Assembly: GCF_003441595.1 (NCBI RefSeq)
Contig: NZ_CP031848.1
Coordinates: 496,001-560,000 of the forward strand
Length of the DNA stretch: 64,000 nt
Origin: Marinobacter sp. Arc7-DN-1
Lineage (GTDB): Bacteria > Pseudomonadota > Gammaproteobacteria > Pseudomonadales > Oleiphilaceae
Direction of reading: 5' to 3'
Shown here: positions 1 to 8,337 of the stretch, one piece after another
Layout: each line of letters starts with the position of its first letter
How positions within the stretch are numbered: the first letter of the stretch is position 1
Position numbers and translations under genes: made by a program
Notes under the pieces: model-generated
The model's input: the letters and a program-made list of their open reading frames with translations, nothing else
The model's database searches: none
What the model was told of the DNA's origin: nothing

Positions 1-137
1 TTGAACAGTGCCTTGGCGGCAGCGAGGCCCGGATAGCCGGTAACATAAAAGCCCCTCGCTTCCAGGTAACGGGCAAGATCCGTACGAGCCTTTTCATCGG
101 CGTCAATAATCAGTATGCGCTCGGTGCGCGAAGCCAT
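1..137 (-). CDS. Response regulator receiver-domain protein, N-terminal fragment
   Basis: Only the first 45 codons are in the window; the gene continues past the left edge. It begins at an ATG read leftward from 137. The peptide starts MASRTERILIIDADEKAR, which has the hydrophobic first beta strand followed by an acidic cluster (D-A-D) typical of CheY-like receiver domains. It is followed by an amphipathic helix and a second beta strand (FYVTGYP). The output domain cannot be seen, so its regulatory role is unknown. It is divergent from the HD-domain gene starting at 252, and the 114-bp spacer must hold both promoters. Receiver-fold assignment is fairly safe; anything further would be a guess. 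Confidence 0.75.
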   Translation of the reverse strand, partial: MASRTERILIIDADEKARTDLARYLEARGFYVTGYPGLAAAKALF

Positions 138-251
138 GGCGACTGCCCTAAACTACCAGCGATAAACGATAAATTGGCTTGAATAAGCCTATTCTGGCAC
201 GCCCCTGTGATATAACAAGGCCAGTTTTATGAAATTGGGAGATTCCTGCCA

Positions 252-1736
252 ATGAGACGTGCCGTTAATGATCTTCTCGGAGCCTATGACAAGCTGATCA
301 TGGATCCGGTTCACGGTGGTATTCCACTTTACCGGCACGAGATCCAGGTTATTGACCATCCGCTGTTCCAGCGGCTGCGGAACATCTGCCAGAACGACAT
401 CCTGAGCCTGGTATTCCCCGGCGCCACCCACTCCCGCTTCCTGCACAGTATTGGCGTAATGCATGTGGGAACCCGTATGTTCCGCTCGATGATCGACGCC
501 TACCTTCGGGAGCGCCAGCTGAGCGAGCAGACCGACCTGAGCCTGAGCCAGCTGGACGCCATTGACTACCTGGCGAAAACCATTCGGCTTGGCTGCCTGC
601 TCCACGACAGCGGCCATTCCAGCTTTTCCCACCAGTTCACGCAGGCGCGACAGATCCGGGAGTTGATGTCCCGGCCCGGGCGATTCCGGGATCTCTGGCG
701 GGGAGTGGATTATTCAGCCTACCACCCGGAAGAGCCCGATGAGCTGGAACACGAACATTATTCAGTGCGTGTCGCCCACGACGTTCTTTCTGCGACAGAC
801 CTGGAAAGTGCCGGTCTTCATGCCCGGGATGTGATCGGGATTATGGAGACCACGGACGTGAGGCCCAGCGAGACCTTTTGCCGGCACGCCAGAACCTTCT
901 GGGCGTTTATTGCCGGTGAAGACGCCGCGGCAGGCACACCCCTGAGCGATAACATTCCCGGCCTGGTAATGGACCTGTTGTCATCAATCGTTTCCGGCGA
1001 GATTGATGCTGACCGGGCCGATTACATGCTGCGGGACGGCTTCCATTCTTCAGTGACTATCGGCGGCTTCAACCTGGATCACCTGTTAAGCAACCTGCGT
1101 TTTGGCTGGGATGTGTCTGAACCCTGGCTTGGGTTGGCGATCACCCAGAAAGGGCTGGGGGCGCTTGAGGATTTTGTTTACAGCCGCCACCAGATGTATC
1201 GCAAGGTCTACGCCCACAAGACGGCCCTGGGCTTTGACTGGCTCTTACGAGAGGCCATAAACGAGGTATTGGATGATCCGGAGAATTTTCAGTGGGTGGA
1301 TACCTGTTTAAGCGACATGACCTACTTTGCGGAGCTCACCGACAACTTCTTCTGGGAGGCGTTCCGGAAAGTAGCCCGCAAACACCCGAAAAGTTTCTCC
1401 TTCTGCATTGTGAACCGGGTAAAACTGAACCATCTTGATACCCGGGAGGACCTTTCGGCCAGGGGCATTGAGCGGCACAGCGCCTGGCTGGCCGGGGAAC
1501 TTGCCCTCAACCCTGCCCAGGTGGTGACCTGTTCAATGCGGGCGCGGTTCTCCAACATCCAGGACAATTTCAATGGCATCAAGGTTCTGGTTCGGGAACC
1601 CATTCGCCGTACTCGGTCGCTGAAGAAGATCACCGATGTCAGCGCCTTCTTCAGCAAGTTCAGTGACGGCACCATCACCCACTTTTACACCCGCCCGGAC
1701 GTAACCACCGGCAGCCAGGATTCTTTTACTGAGTAG
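252..1736 (+). CDS. HD-domain phosphohydrolase (SAMHD1/dGTPase-like family)
   Basis: A 494-aa cytoplasmic protein. Residues near 60-65 (H-S-R-F-L-H), H118-D119 in LGCLLHDSGHS, and a later D-x-D-R-x-D-Y motif form the metal-binding set of the HD superfamily. The order H...HD...D and the phrase HSxxFSH match SAMHD1-like and YdhJ-type HD phosphohydrolases. Members act on nucleotides or phosphoesters; the substrate here cannot be read from the sequence. The ATG at 252 follows a GGGAG Shine-Dalgarno sequence. The upstream spacer has a short hairpin (GGCTT-GAAT-AAGCC) and a TATAAC that could be a -10 box. No partner gene is co-transcribed: downstream lies a pseudogene on the opposite strand whose remnant overlaps the last 11 bases. 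Confidence 0.85.
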   Translation: MRRAVNDLLGAYDKLIMDPVHGGIPLYRHEIQVIDHPLFQRLRNICQNDILSLVFPGATHSRFLHSIGVMHVGTRMFRSMIDAYLRERQLSEQTDLSLSQLDAIDYLAKTIRLGCLLHDSGHSSFSHQFTQARQIRELMSRPGRFRDLWRGVDYSAYHPEEPDELEHEHYSVRVAHDVLSATDLESAGLHARDVIGIMETTDVRPSETFCRHARTFWAFIAGEDAAAGTPLSDNIPGLVMDLLSSIVSGEIDADRADYMLRDGFHSSVTIGGFNLDHLLSNLRFGWDVSEPWLGLAITQKGLGALEDFVYSRHQMYRKVYAHKTALGFDWLLREAINEVLDDPENFQWVDTCLSDMTYFAELTDNFFWEAFRKVARKHPKSFSFCIVNRVKLNHLDTREDLSARGIERHSAWLAGELALNPAQVVTCSMRARFSNIQDNFNGIKVLVREPIRRTRSLKKITDVSAFFSKFSDGTITHFYTRPDVTTGSQDSFTE

Positions 1737-2074
1737 TGGGCACCGCGTTCATTTCGACGACCAGTCCACAGGCGCTGTCAAACGCGCCCTCAACGCGGCC
1801 GCCACTGAGCCAGTCGCCTGCCAGGCCAATATAGTGGTCCGCAAACCAGGGGTGACCCGGCTGCTCTCCGCCCCGGTTATCGGAGACCGACCACGCCTGG
1901 TCCTTCCGGGCCAACCTGCCGACCCGAGGGTCTGGAAACCAAACCGCCTTTGCCATGGGCCAAAGCATTCGTTGTCGGCGAATTTTCGAAGATCGCCGCT
2001 GTCAGCCCGGCCAGCCCTGAACCAACAATCGCGGTACGGCGAATAACAGGCGAATCAAAGGTTTGATTAAACAT
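1726..2074 (-). pseudogene. Decayed FAD-dependent amine oxidase (renalase-like) with internal deletion
   Basis: Read leftward from an ATG at 2074, the peptide contains the dinucleotide-binding motif VGSGLAGLTAA (G-x-G-x-x-G). It then leaves frame. The second piece, in another frame, ends near 1726 and contains YIGLAGDWLSGGRVEGAFDSA. That closely resembles the conserved C-terminal FAD-contacting segment (GDW-x-x-GGRVEGA) of bacterial renalase-like NAD(P)/FAD oxidoreductases. These proteins are normally about 320-340 aa, whereas only about 115 codons remain, so most of the middle is missing and a frame is lost. The 454-bp gap between the HD gene and the desaturase is largely explained by this remnant. 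Family assignment rests on the two end motifs only. Confidence 0.65.
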
Positions 2075-2144
2075 GGTTTATGGTGCATCCAATTCCTGTA
2101 GTGAGATCGTACAACCCCTCATGAAACAGAATCAGCCACCGGGC

Positions 2145-2158
2145 TGATCGTGCGATCA
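2145..2158. promoter_or_regulatory. Palindrome upstream of the desaturase operon, possible operator
   Basis: TGATCG-TG-CGATCA is a perfect 6-bp inverted repeat with a 2-bp centre, 32 bp upstream of the desaturase start codon. Its size and symmetry suit a dimeric repressor such as a TetR-family protein. No matching regulator is adjacent, and no clear -35/-10 pair was identified, so its function is inferred from position alone. Confidence 0.35.
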
Positions 2159-2190
2159 AGGTTCCATTTAAGAGAAAGGGCAATCAGGGT

Positions 2191-3147
2191 ATGACCCGAG
2201 TGCAGCATTGGCTTACAAACATTCTGAGATGGTTCGATTCCGAGGCAGGTTCGGATCACATCGACACCACGTCCAGATCGTTCAACTTCTTACGTGTTGT
2301 TCCGTTCATAGCGCTTCATATGGCCTGCTTGCTGGCCTTTTATGCCGGGGCTAGCGCCTTCGCCATCGGATTTGCGATTGCCTTCTTCCTGGTGCGCATG
2401 TTTGCGATTACCGGGTTCTACCACCGTTATTTCGCCCACAAGACCTTTAAAACCAGCCGCCCTGCCCAGTTCGTATTCGCCGTTCTTGGCACCAGTGCCG
2501 CCCAGCGCGGGCCGCTCTGGTGGGCCGCTCACCATCGCCATCACCACCAGCATTCCGATGAAGCGCAGGATCTTCACTCCCCCCATCATGGTGGCTTCTG
2601 GTGGTCGCACATGGGCTGGTTTACCTGTGACGCAGGATTCGCGACCGATGAACGGCGAATCCGGGACTGGCTGAAGTTTCCTGAGCTCAAGTTGATCAAT
2701 CGGTTTGACTCCCTGGTGCCCGCCCTGGCCGCTGCCGGTATCTACGTCCTCGGTGAGGCCCTGGCCGCCTGGGCGCCTGGCCTGGGAACCAATGGTCTGC
2801 AGCTGTTGGTATGGGGATTCTTTATTTCCACCGTAGCGTTATTCCACGCCACGGTCTCGATCAACTCACTGTCCCATGTCTGGGGCAAGCGCCGGTTCGA
2901 GACACCGGACGACAGCCGGAACAACTTCTGGCTGGCTCTGCTCACCCTGGGTGAGGGCTGGCACAACAACCATCACCGTTGGCCCCAGTCTGTGCGCCAG
3001 GGATTCCGGTGGTATGAAATCGACATCACATGGTATGGCCTCTGGCTGATGTCAAAGCTGGGCATAATCTGGGAGCTCAACCCGATACCCCAGCATATTC
3101 AGGAAGAGACAACCGAGCTGGATAAGATGAGGATGAGAAGGCAATGA
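2191..3147 (+). CDS. Acyl-CoA / fatty acid desaturase (membrane di-iron, delta-9 type)
   Basis: A 318-aa integral membrane protein. It carries the three histidine boxes of the delta-9 acyl desaturase family: HRYFAH at about 78-83, HHRHHH at about 114-119, and H-N-N-H-H at about 258-262. Hydrophobic stretches at about 36-73 and 175-225 flank the boxes as in stearoyl-CoA desaturases. The family uses O2 and an electron donor to insert a cis double bond in a saturated acyl chain. It heads an eight-gene operon: its TGA overlaps the next ATG by 4 bp. The context suggests that its unsaturated product feeds the downstream fatty-acid-modifying enzymes, which is an inference. Confidence 0.9.
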   Translation: MTRVQHWLTNILRWFDSEAGSDHIDTTSRSFNFLRVVPFIALHMACLLAFYAGASAFAIGFAIAFFLVRMFAITGFYHRYFAHKTFKTSRPAQFVFAVLGTSAAQRGPLWWAAHHRHHHQHSDEAQDLHSPHHGGFWWSHMGWFTCDAGFATDERRIRDWLKFPELKLINRFDSLVPALAAAGIYVLGEALAAWAPGLGTNGLQLLVWGFFISTVALFHATVSINSLSHVWGKRRFETPDDSRNNFWLALLTLGEGWHNNHHRWPQSVRQGFRWYEIDITWYGLWLMSKLGIIWELNPIPQHIQEETTELDKMRMRRQ

Positions 3148-3611
3148 CAACCGCCTCAAAGATCGAAGTAGGTACGCGTAACTCGGCGGTGCCGGCAACG
3201 CTCGACAACTTCCGGGCGCTGTTCAACGAACTCGACAAGGGCGACCTGAACAAACTCGCCCGTGTTTACAGTGAAGAGATTCGGTTTCAGGACCCACTGG
3301 GCACGGTTCAAGGGCTCGATGAGCTCACCCGTTATTTCGCCGGGGCCTACGCCAACGTCATCTCCTGTCGCTTCGAGTTTGGTGAAGCCGTTGTCCAGGG
3401 TGAGTTTGCAGCGGTTCCGTGGGTGATGTACCTGCGCCACAAGCGCATTCGCAAAGGCCGGGAAGTGCTGGTTCAGGGCATGAGCCACCTGGAAATCCGG
3501 GACAACATGGTGTGCTACCACCGCGATTACTTTGACGTAGGAGAAATGCTCTACGAAAACCTGCCGGTGGTTGGCGGGGTTATTCGCTGGATCAAGGACC
3601 AGGCAGGATGA
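3144..3611 (+). CDS. NTF2-like (SnoaL-fold) family protein
   Basis: A 155-aa protein whose N-terminal helix (NFRALFNELDKGDLNKLARVYSEE) and following F-x-D-P-L-G segment are typical of NTF2/SnoaL-like cone-shaped alpha+beta folds. No catalytic residues can be assigned. It overlaps both neighbours by 4 bp, indicating translational coupling with the desaturase and the SDR. NTF2-like proteins often accompany SDR-flavoprotein-DUF1365-Cfa clusters in proteobacteria (recalled, not searched). It could bind a hydrophobic intermediate or act as an isomerase; neither is shown by sequence. Confidence 0.75.
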   Translation: MTTASKIEVGTRNSAVPATLDNFRALFNELDKGDLNKLARVYSEEIRFQDPLGTVQGLDELTRYFAGAYANVISCRFEFGEAVVQGEFAAVPWVMYLRHKRIRKGREVLVQGMSHLEIRDNMVCYHRDYFDVGEMLYENLPVVGGVIRWIKDQAG

Positions 3612-4408
3612 GTGACCGACTTCAGGAAACCTCAAATATCTGGATTACTGGCGCCAGCTCCGGCATTGGCGAATCCGTAACCCGGGCCCTGGCCCGCGGT
3701 GGGCATCGTTTGGTCATCACCGGCAGACGAAAGGGCGCGCTCGAAGAGCTTGCCTCCGCCGCCCCTGAACGGATCATTACGGCTGCGGCAGACACTACCG
3801 GCAAAGAAGATCTCCAGTCGGTGGCCGGCTCTCTTGAGATGCACGGCGACCTGAACATGGTGATCCTCAACGCCGGCACCTGTGAATACCTGGAAATCGG
3901 CAATTACAGCAGTGATGTGATCGAGAAGAACATTCACACCAACGTGATTGGCACCGCCCGCTGCCTGGACATCGCCCTGCCCGCTCTGCGCCGCAGCCGG
4001 GCAAAGGGAAAGCCGGCCACTCTGGTGATCGTCAGTTCCTCTGCCTGGTGGTTTCCCTTTGGCCGGGCCGAGGGCTATGGCGCGTCCAAGGCAGCCCTTA
4101 CCTACTTTGCCCGCTCCCTGAGAGCAGACCTGGACGCAGAAGGTATCGATGTGGTGGTGGTTTCGCCAGGCTTCGTGAAAACACCGCTGACCGACCGCAA
4201 CAATTTCCCGATGCCGTTTCTGGTTTCTGCAGAAGACGCTGCCGAACGAATCGTCAGCGGCCTGGCCCGTGGCCACAATGAAATCGCCTTCCCCAAGCGT
4301 TTTACCTGGATGCTGAGAGCACTCAGCGCCCTTCCCCGGCCTCTGGTTGACCGCATGGCGGCCTCCATGGCCCGTAAAAGCAACACCGCACAGGAAAACA
4401 ATAGATGA
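3608..4408 (+). CDS. Short-chain dehydrogenase/reductase (SDR)
   Basis: A 266-aa classical SDR. It shows the cofactor motif TGASSGIG (14-21), the NAG motif at 88-90, a serine cluster SSS at 143-145 and the catalytic YxxxK at Y157/K161. R40-R41 following beta-2 favours NADP(H). The family oxidises or reduces alcohol/carbonyl groups. Position in the operon, between the NTF2-like protein and the COG2907 flavoprotein, suggests a lipid-linked substrate. It starts 4 bp inside the previous gene and ends 4 bp inside the next one. Confidence 0.9.
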   Translation: MSDRLQETSNIWITGASSGIGESVTRALARGGHRLVITGRRKGALEELASAAPERIITAAADTTGKEDLQSVAGSLEMHGDLNMVILNAGTCEYLEIGNYSSDVIEKNIHTNVIGTARCLDIALPALRRSRAKGKPATLVIVSSSAWWFPFGRAEGYGASKAALTYFARSLRADLDAEGIDVVVVSPGFVKTPLTDRNNFPMPFLVSAEDAAERIVSGLARGHNEIAFPKRFTWMLRALSALPRPLVDRMAASMARKSNTAQENNR

Positions 4409-5670
4409 GTAGTGAACGTCAGCGAGTTGCTGTCATCGGTGCCGGCGTTTCCGGCCTCACGGCTGCCTGGCTTCTGGCCGAGAAGCACGAGGTTCAGATT
4501 TTCGAGGCGGCCGGTTACGCCGGCGGCCACACCAACACGGAACAGATTGAGGCCGGTGGCCGTGCCTGGCCAGTCAATACCGGTTTCATTGTGTTCAATG
4601 ACTGGACCTACCCGAATTTCATCCGCCTGATGGACCGGCTGGGCATCGCCTCGGAAGTCAGCGATATGAGTTTCAGCGTTGACTGCGGCACGAGCGGCCT
4701 GCAGTACAACGGTACCAGCCTGAACACTCTGTTTGCCCAGCGCCGTAACCTGATCAACTTGCCGTTCCTGAAGATGGTGCGGGAGATTCTCCGGTTCAAC
4801 AAGGAATCCCGGGCAGATCTCCAGTCCGGGAGCATCAGCAATGAGGAAACTCTGGGCGAATACCTGAACAGGAATGGTTACTCACGGTATTTCAGGAATT
4901 ACTACATTGTGCCCATGGGCGCTGCCATCTGGTCCGCCCCGGAGATTGTGCTGGAGCAGTTCCCGATTCGCTTTTTCCTGCAGTTTTTCAATAACCACGG
5001 CATGTTGTCAGTAGACGACCGCCCGACCTGGCGAGTGATTTCCGGGGGCTCAGCCCAGTATGTGACAAAAATGATGGAACGCCTCGGCGACTCAACCCAC
5101 CTGAACAGCCCGGTAGACAAGGTGGTCCGGGATGAAACCGGCGTGACCGTCTGCGTCGGAGGACAGGAGCACCGCTTCGATCAGGTTATTTTTGGCTGCC
5201 ATAGCGACCAGGCCCTTGCCATGCTTGTGGACCCGACTGACAAGGAGCTGGATATCCTCGGCGCCATGGGATACCAGAAAAACGATGTTGTGCTTCACAC
5301 CGACAGCAATGTGTTGCCGGACAACCGGCGCGCCTGGGCGGCCTGGAACTATTTTATTCCTGCCCACAGCACGGAGCCCGTGTCGGTCACCTACAACATG
5401 AACGTTCTGCAGAATTTCCACGATGCGCCGGAAACCTTCTGCGTAACCCTGAACCGAAGCCACGATATAGCCCCGGACAAGGTAATCAAGCGCTTCGAGT
5501 ACGCCCATCCTGTGTTCACACTGGATGCGGTGGCCGCCCAGGAGCGATATGACGAGATCGGTAACCGGAACCGCACTCACTTCTGCGGGGCCTACTGGTT
5601 TAACGGCTTCCACGAGGACGGGGTTCGCAGCGCACTCCGGGTAACCCGGGCATTCGGGGTGGAGTTTTGA
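4405..5670 (+). CDS. FAD-dependent oxidoreductase of the COG2907 amine-oxidase-like family
   Basis: A 421-aa flavoprotein. It has an N-terminal Rossmann motif VIGAGVSGLTAAWLL (about 10-24), an acidic residue E34 ending beta-2, and the GG-H-T motif at about 40-43 of the phytoene desaturase/amine oxidase group. It is probably soluble or peripherally membrane bound. COG2907 proteins regularly pair with DUF1365 and Cfa-family methyltransferases and have been linked to modification or desaturation of membrane acyl chains (recalled knowledge). The ATG overlaps the SDR stop by 4 bp. The chemistry is not deducible from sequence. Confidence 0.85.
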   Translation: MSSERQRVAVIGAGVSGLTAAWLLAEKHEVQIFEAAGYAGGHTNTEQIEAGGRAWPVNTGFIVFNDWTYPNFIRLMDRLGIASEVSDMSFSVDCGTSGLQYNGTSLNTLFAQRRNLINLPFLKMVREILRFNKESRADLQSGSISNEETLGEYLNRNGYSRYFRNYYIVPMGAAIWSAPEIVLEQFPIRFFLQFFNNHGMLSVDDRPTWRVISGGSAQYVTKMMERLGDSTHLNSPVDKVVRDETGVTVCVGGQEHRFDQVIFGCHSDQALAMLVDPTDKELDILGAMGYQKNDVVLHTDSNVLPDNRRAWAAWNYFIPAHSTEPVSVTYNMNVLQNFHDAPETFCVTLNRSHDIAPDKVIKRFEYAHPVFTLDAVAAQERYDEIGNRNRTHFCGAYWFNGFHEDGVRSALRVTRAFGVEF

Positions 5671-5672
5671 CC

Positions 5673-6557
5673 GTGAACAGCCAGTGGCTGGAGGGTACTG
5701 TCCGGCACAGGCGGAAGTACCCTGTGCACCATGAATTCAGCTACGGCACCGGCATGCTTGCTCTGGACACCGATGAGTGGCGTAGCATCGCCGATGTCAG
5801 TCCGCTGTTTTCTCTGGAACATTTTAACTGGATTTCCCTGAAACGGAAGGACTACTTCCGGCCGGAGGCAGGGGACCTGTCGGCGGCTGTACGGGATCAT
5901 GTGGAACAAGCGACGGGCTGGCGCCCTGAGGGCGAAGTGGAGCTGATTACCCACCCCCGCTATTTCGGCCAGGTGTTCAATCCGGTCAGTTTCTACTTTT
6001 GCTACGGTGCCGGAGACCGGTCCGCCGAAGGCGCTGTGCCCAGGGTTATTGTTGCTCAGATTACCAACACACCCTGGCAGGACCGCCATGTCTATTGCCT
6101 GGAAACCACGGGTTCAGAACCCAACAAGACAGGCTGGCGCACCGAGCAGTTCGGTTTCAGCAAGCGCTTTCACGTTTCCCCGTTTAATGGCATGAACCAG
6201 CACTATGAATGGAGTTTCAGTTTCCGGGGCCCGGAGCTGAGAATCCACATGAATGTTCTGGAACAAGGCCGCAAGCATTTTGATGCCACCCTGGTAGTCC
6301 AACGTACCCCTGTCACTCGTAGAAATGTCCACAGAAGTCTTCGGAAATTTCCGGTTGAAGCATTCAAGGTGGTGGCAGGCATCTACTGGCATGCCCTCCG
6401 GCTTAAGCTCAAGGGTGCACCTTTCTATACCCACCCGGACAAACTTCCGGCAGGCGATATCGCCCATCGCCGTGGGCATGATGATTCAGGGCTGGACGTG
6501 ACCAGTGCTGAAACCAACGACAAGACTCGTGGAAGGGTAAACTCATGGAGAACCTGA
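5673..6557 (+). CDS. DUF1365 family protein
   Basis: A protein of about 294 aa of the DUF1365 family. Recognisable features are the N-terminal V-R-H-R-R motif followed by H-H-E-F-x-Y, and the central RYFGQVFNPVSFYFCY and P-F-x-x-M-N-Q-x-Y-x-W segments. No biochemical function is firmly established for the family. Two starts are possible. A TTG at 5667 overlaps the previous stop, but the GTG at 5673 has a GGAG Shine-Dalgarno 8 bases upstream and is preferred. The 3' end overlaps the Cfa-like methyltransferase start by 13 bp, so the two are surely co-translated. Confidence 0.85.
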   Translation: MNSQWLEGTVRHRRKYPVHHEFSYGTGMLALDTDEWRSIADVSPLFSLEHFNWISLKRKDYFRPEAGDLSAAVRDHVEQATGWRPEGEVELITHPRYFGQVFNPVSFYFCYGAGDRSAEGAVPRVIVAQITNTPWQDRHVYCLETTGSEPNKTGWRTEQFGFSKRFHVSPFNGMNQHYEWSFSFRGPELRIHMNVLEQGRKHFDATLVVQRTPVTRRNVHRSLRKFPVEAFKVVAGIYWHALRLKLKGAPFYTHPDKLPAGDIAHRRGHDDSGLDVTSAETNDKTRGRVNSWRT

Positions 6558-7819
6558 ATACTTCGGTTGAAACCACCTCATCCGGCTCAGCCAGTGTGCC
6601 AATGCTTAGTCGGTTTGCGAGAAACCTGGTGATTCAGCAGCTCCGGTTACTGGGGGAAGGTCAACTGACGGTTCGTGAAACCGGATTTGAGGACCTGGTA
6701 TTTGGTGATGGCAATACCCGCTACCAGCCAGCCGAGCTAGTCGTCCACGATCACAGCACCTGGCGGGACCTGCTGACCGGCGGTAGTGTTGGTGCCGCCG
6801 AGGCGTTCGTGGCCGGAGACTGGACCACCCCGGATCTGGTCGCTCTGCTCCGCTTCTTCACCCGTAACGTCGACCGCATGAACCAATTCGAGGACCGTTT
6901 CAGCTGGGTAACAAAGCCTGTGCTGAAAGGCCTTCACTGGCTGAACCGTAACACCAGGGAAGGTTCCCGGAAAAACATCAGCGCTCACTATGACCTGGGT
7001 AACGAGCTGTTTGAGACCTTCCTGGACCCGACCATGATGTACTCCTCGGCTATCTATCCGAGCGCCGGATCGACTCTGGAAGAAGCCGCGGTGCACAAGC
7101 TGGACACCATATGTCGCAAACTGGATCTTCAGCCCGGCGACAAGGTGATGGAAATTGGGACCGGCTGGGGTGGTTTTGCCATTCACGCTGCCAAAAACTA
7201 CGGTTGCCACGTAACAACCACCACGATTTCAAAGGAACAACTGGAGCTGGCGAAAGAGCGGGTTCAACAGGAAGGTCTGGCAGACAGAATGACTCTGCTG
7301 TTTGATGACTACCGTGATCTGGAAGGCCAGTTCGACAAACTGGTGTCCATCGAGATGATCGAGGCAGTCGGCCCCCAGTTTCTGGACAGCTATTTCTCCC
7401 GGATAAACGCATTGCTGAAGCCGGATGGTCTGGCGCTGGTCCAGGCTATCAATATGCCAGAGCAGCGTTATCAGCGGGCATTGAAGAATGTGGATTTTAT
7501 CCAGCGATTCATTTTCCCGGGCAGTTTCATACCGTCCTTCGGTGCCATCCTTGAATCGGTCCGCAAAGAAAGCAATATGGTACTGACACACGCCGAAGAT
7601 ACCGGTTTCCATTACGCCCGCACCTTGCATGACTGGTATGAGCGATTCATCGCCAAACGGGATCAACTGGATGCCATGGGTTACGACCAGGCTTTCCGTC
7701 GGCTGTGGCACTTCTACTTCGCGTACTGCGAAGCAGGGTTCAGCGAGCGCGCCATTGGTGTGGCCCAAATGGTGTTCGCAAAGCCGGGCAATAAACGTGA
7801 GAACATCCTGAGCCTGTGA
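6545..7819 (+). CDS. Cyclopropane-fatty-acid synthase family SAM methyltransferase
   Basis: A 424-aa Cfa/mycolic-acid-methyltransferase family protein. It has HYDLGNELF at about 148-156, the SAM-binding motif VMEIGTGWGG at 201-210, and HYARTLHDWYERF near the C-terminus. The family transfers a methyl group from SAM to double bonds of phospholipid acyl chains at the membrane. Compared from memory with E. coli Cfa, the Cys of YSCAYW is Ser168 here (YSSAIY). The His of LLHTIG is Gln300 (LVQAIN), whereas E273 and Y357 are kept. The Cys and His are bicarbonate ligands needed for cyclopropane formation, so this enzyme may make methylated rather than cyclopropane acyl chains. That last step is inference. 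Confidence 0.88.
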   Translation: MENLNTSVETTSSGSASVPMLSRFARNLVIQQLRLLGEGQLTVRETGFEDLVFGDGNTRYQPAELVVHDHSTWRDLLTGGSVGAAEAFVAGDWTTPDLVALLRFFTRNVDRMNQFEDRFSWVTKPVLKGLHWLNRNTREGSRKNISAHYDLGNELFETFLDPTMMYSSAIYPSAGSTLEEAAVHKLDTICRKLDLQPGDKVMEIGTGWGGFAIHAAKNYGCHVTTTTISKEQLELAKERVQQEGLADRMTLLFDDYRDLEGQFDKLVSIEMIEAVGPQFLDSYFSRINALLKPDGLALVQAINMPEQRYQRALKNVDFIQRFIFPGSFIPSFGAILESVRKESNMVLTHAEDTGFHYARTLHDWYERFIAKRDQLDAMGYDQAFRRLWHFYFAYCEAGFSERAIGVAQMVFAKPGNKRENILSL

Positions 7820-8337
7820 TTGCGTCAGAAACGGGTCGTAATGTACTGAACTTCCTGCTTTTCCAGGCCGGGTGGTTCGCTTGCGTATTCTATCCCGGTC
7901 CTGTGGGAGCCGGTATCGTTGTTCTGTTCCTGATCCTTCATTTTGTACTGGTGAGTCAGAACAGGATCACAGAACTGCAATTCGTTGTACTCGGAACGGT
8001 AGCGGGCTCTGTTCTTGATGGCATCTGGTTTCGCACCGGCATCCTGGACGATGGAAGCGGGGCGATTCTGTTAACCCCTCCCTGGCTGGTGGCTATCTGG
8101 GCCATTTTCATGACCACGCTGAGCCATTCACTGAACTGGATGAGCCGAAAACCCTGGTTGCCTTTCGTCTTCGCCCCCATCGCCGGGCCGTTTACCTATT
8201 GGTCCGCCAGTCAGATCGGGGCGGTGGAATTGCCGGACCTCATACCCTCACTGATAGCCCTCGGTTTTGGCTGGCTGGTCATTTTCCCCCTGCTTCTTTT
8301 CGCCCGTAAAACGCTTTACCCGGAGCTGGCCCGATGA
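7816..8337 (+). CDS. DUF2878 family membrane protein
   Basis: A 173-aa hydrophobic protein with about five predicted transmembrane stretches. It starts at a GTG that overlaps the stop of the methyltransferase gene (GTGA). Length, topology and position directly after a Cfa-like gene match DUF2878, an inner-membrane family of unknown function found in the same gene clusters of Vibrio, Shewanella and Pseudomonas relatives (recalled). It could anchor or supply the fatty-acid-modifying enzymes, but nothing in the sequence proves this. The last codons overlap the next ATG by 4 bp. Confidence 0.75.
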   Translation: MIASETGRNVLNFLLFQAGWFACVFYPGPVGAGIVVLFLILHFVLVSQNRITELQFVVLGTVAGSVLDGIWFRTGILDDGSGAILLTPPWLVAIWAIFMTTLSHSLNWMSRKPWLPFVFAPIAGPFTYWSASQIGAVELPDLIPSLIALGFGWLVIFPLLLFARKTLYPELAR

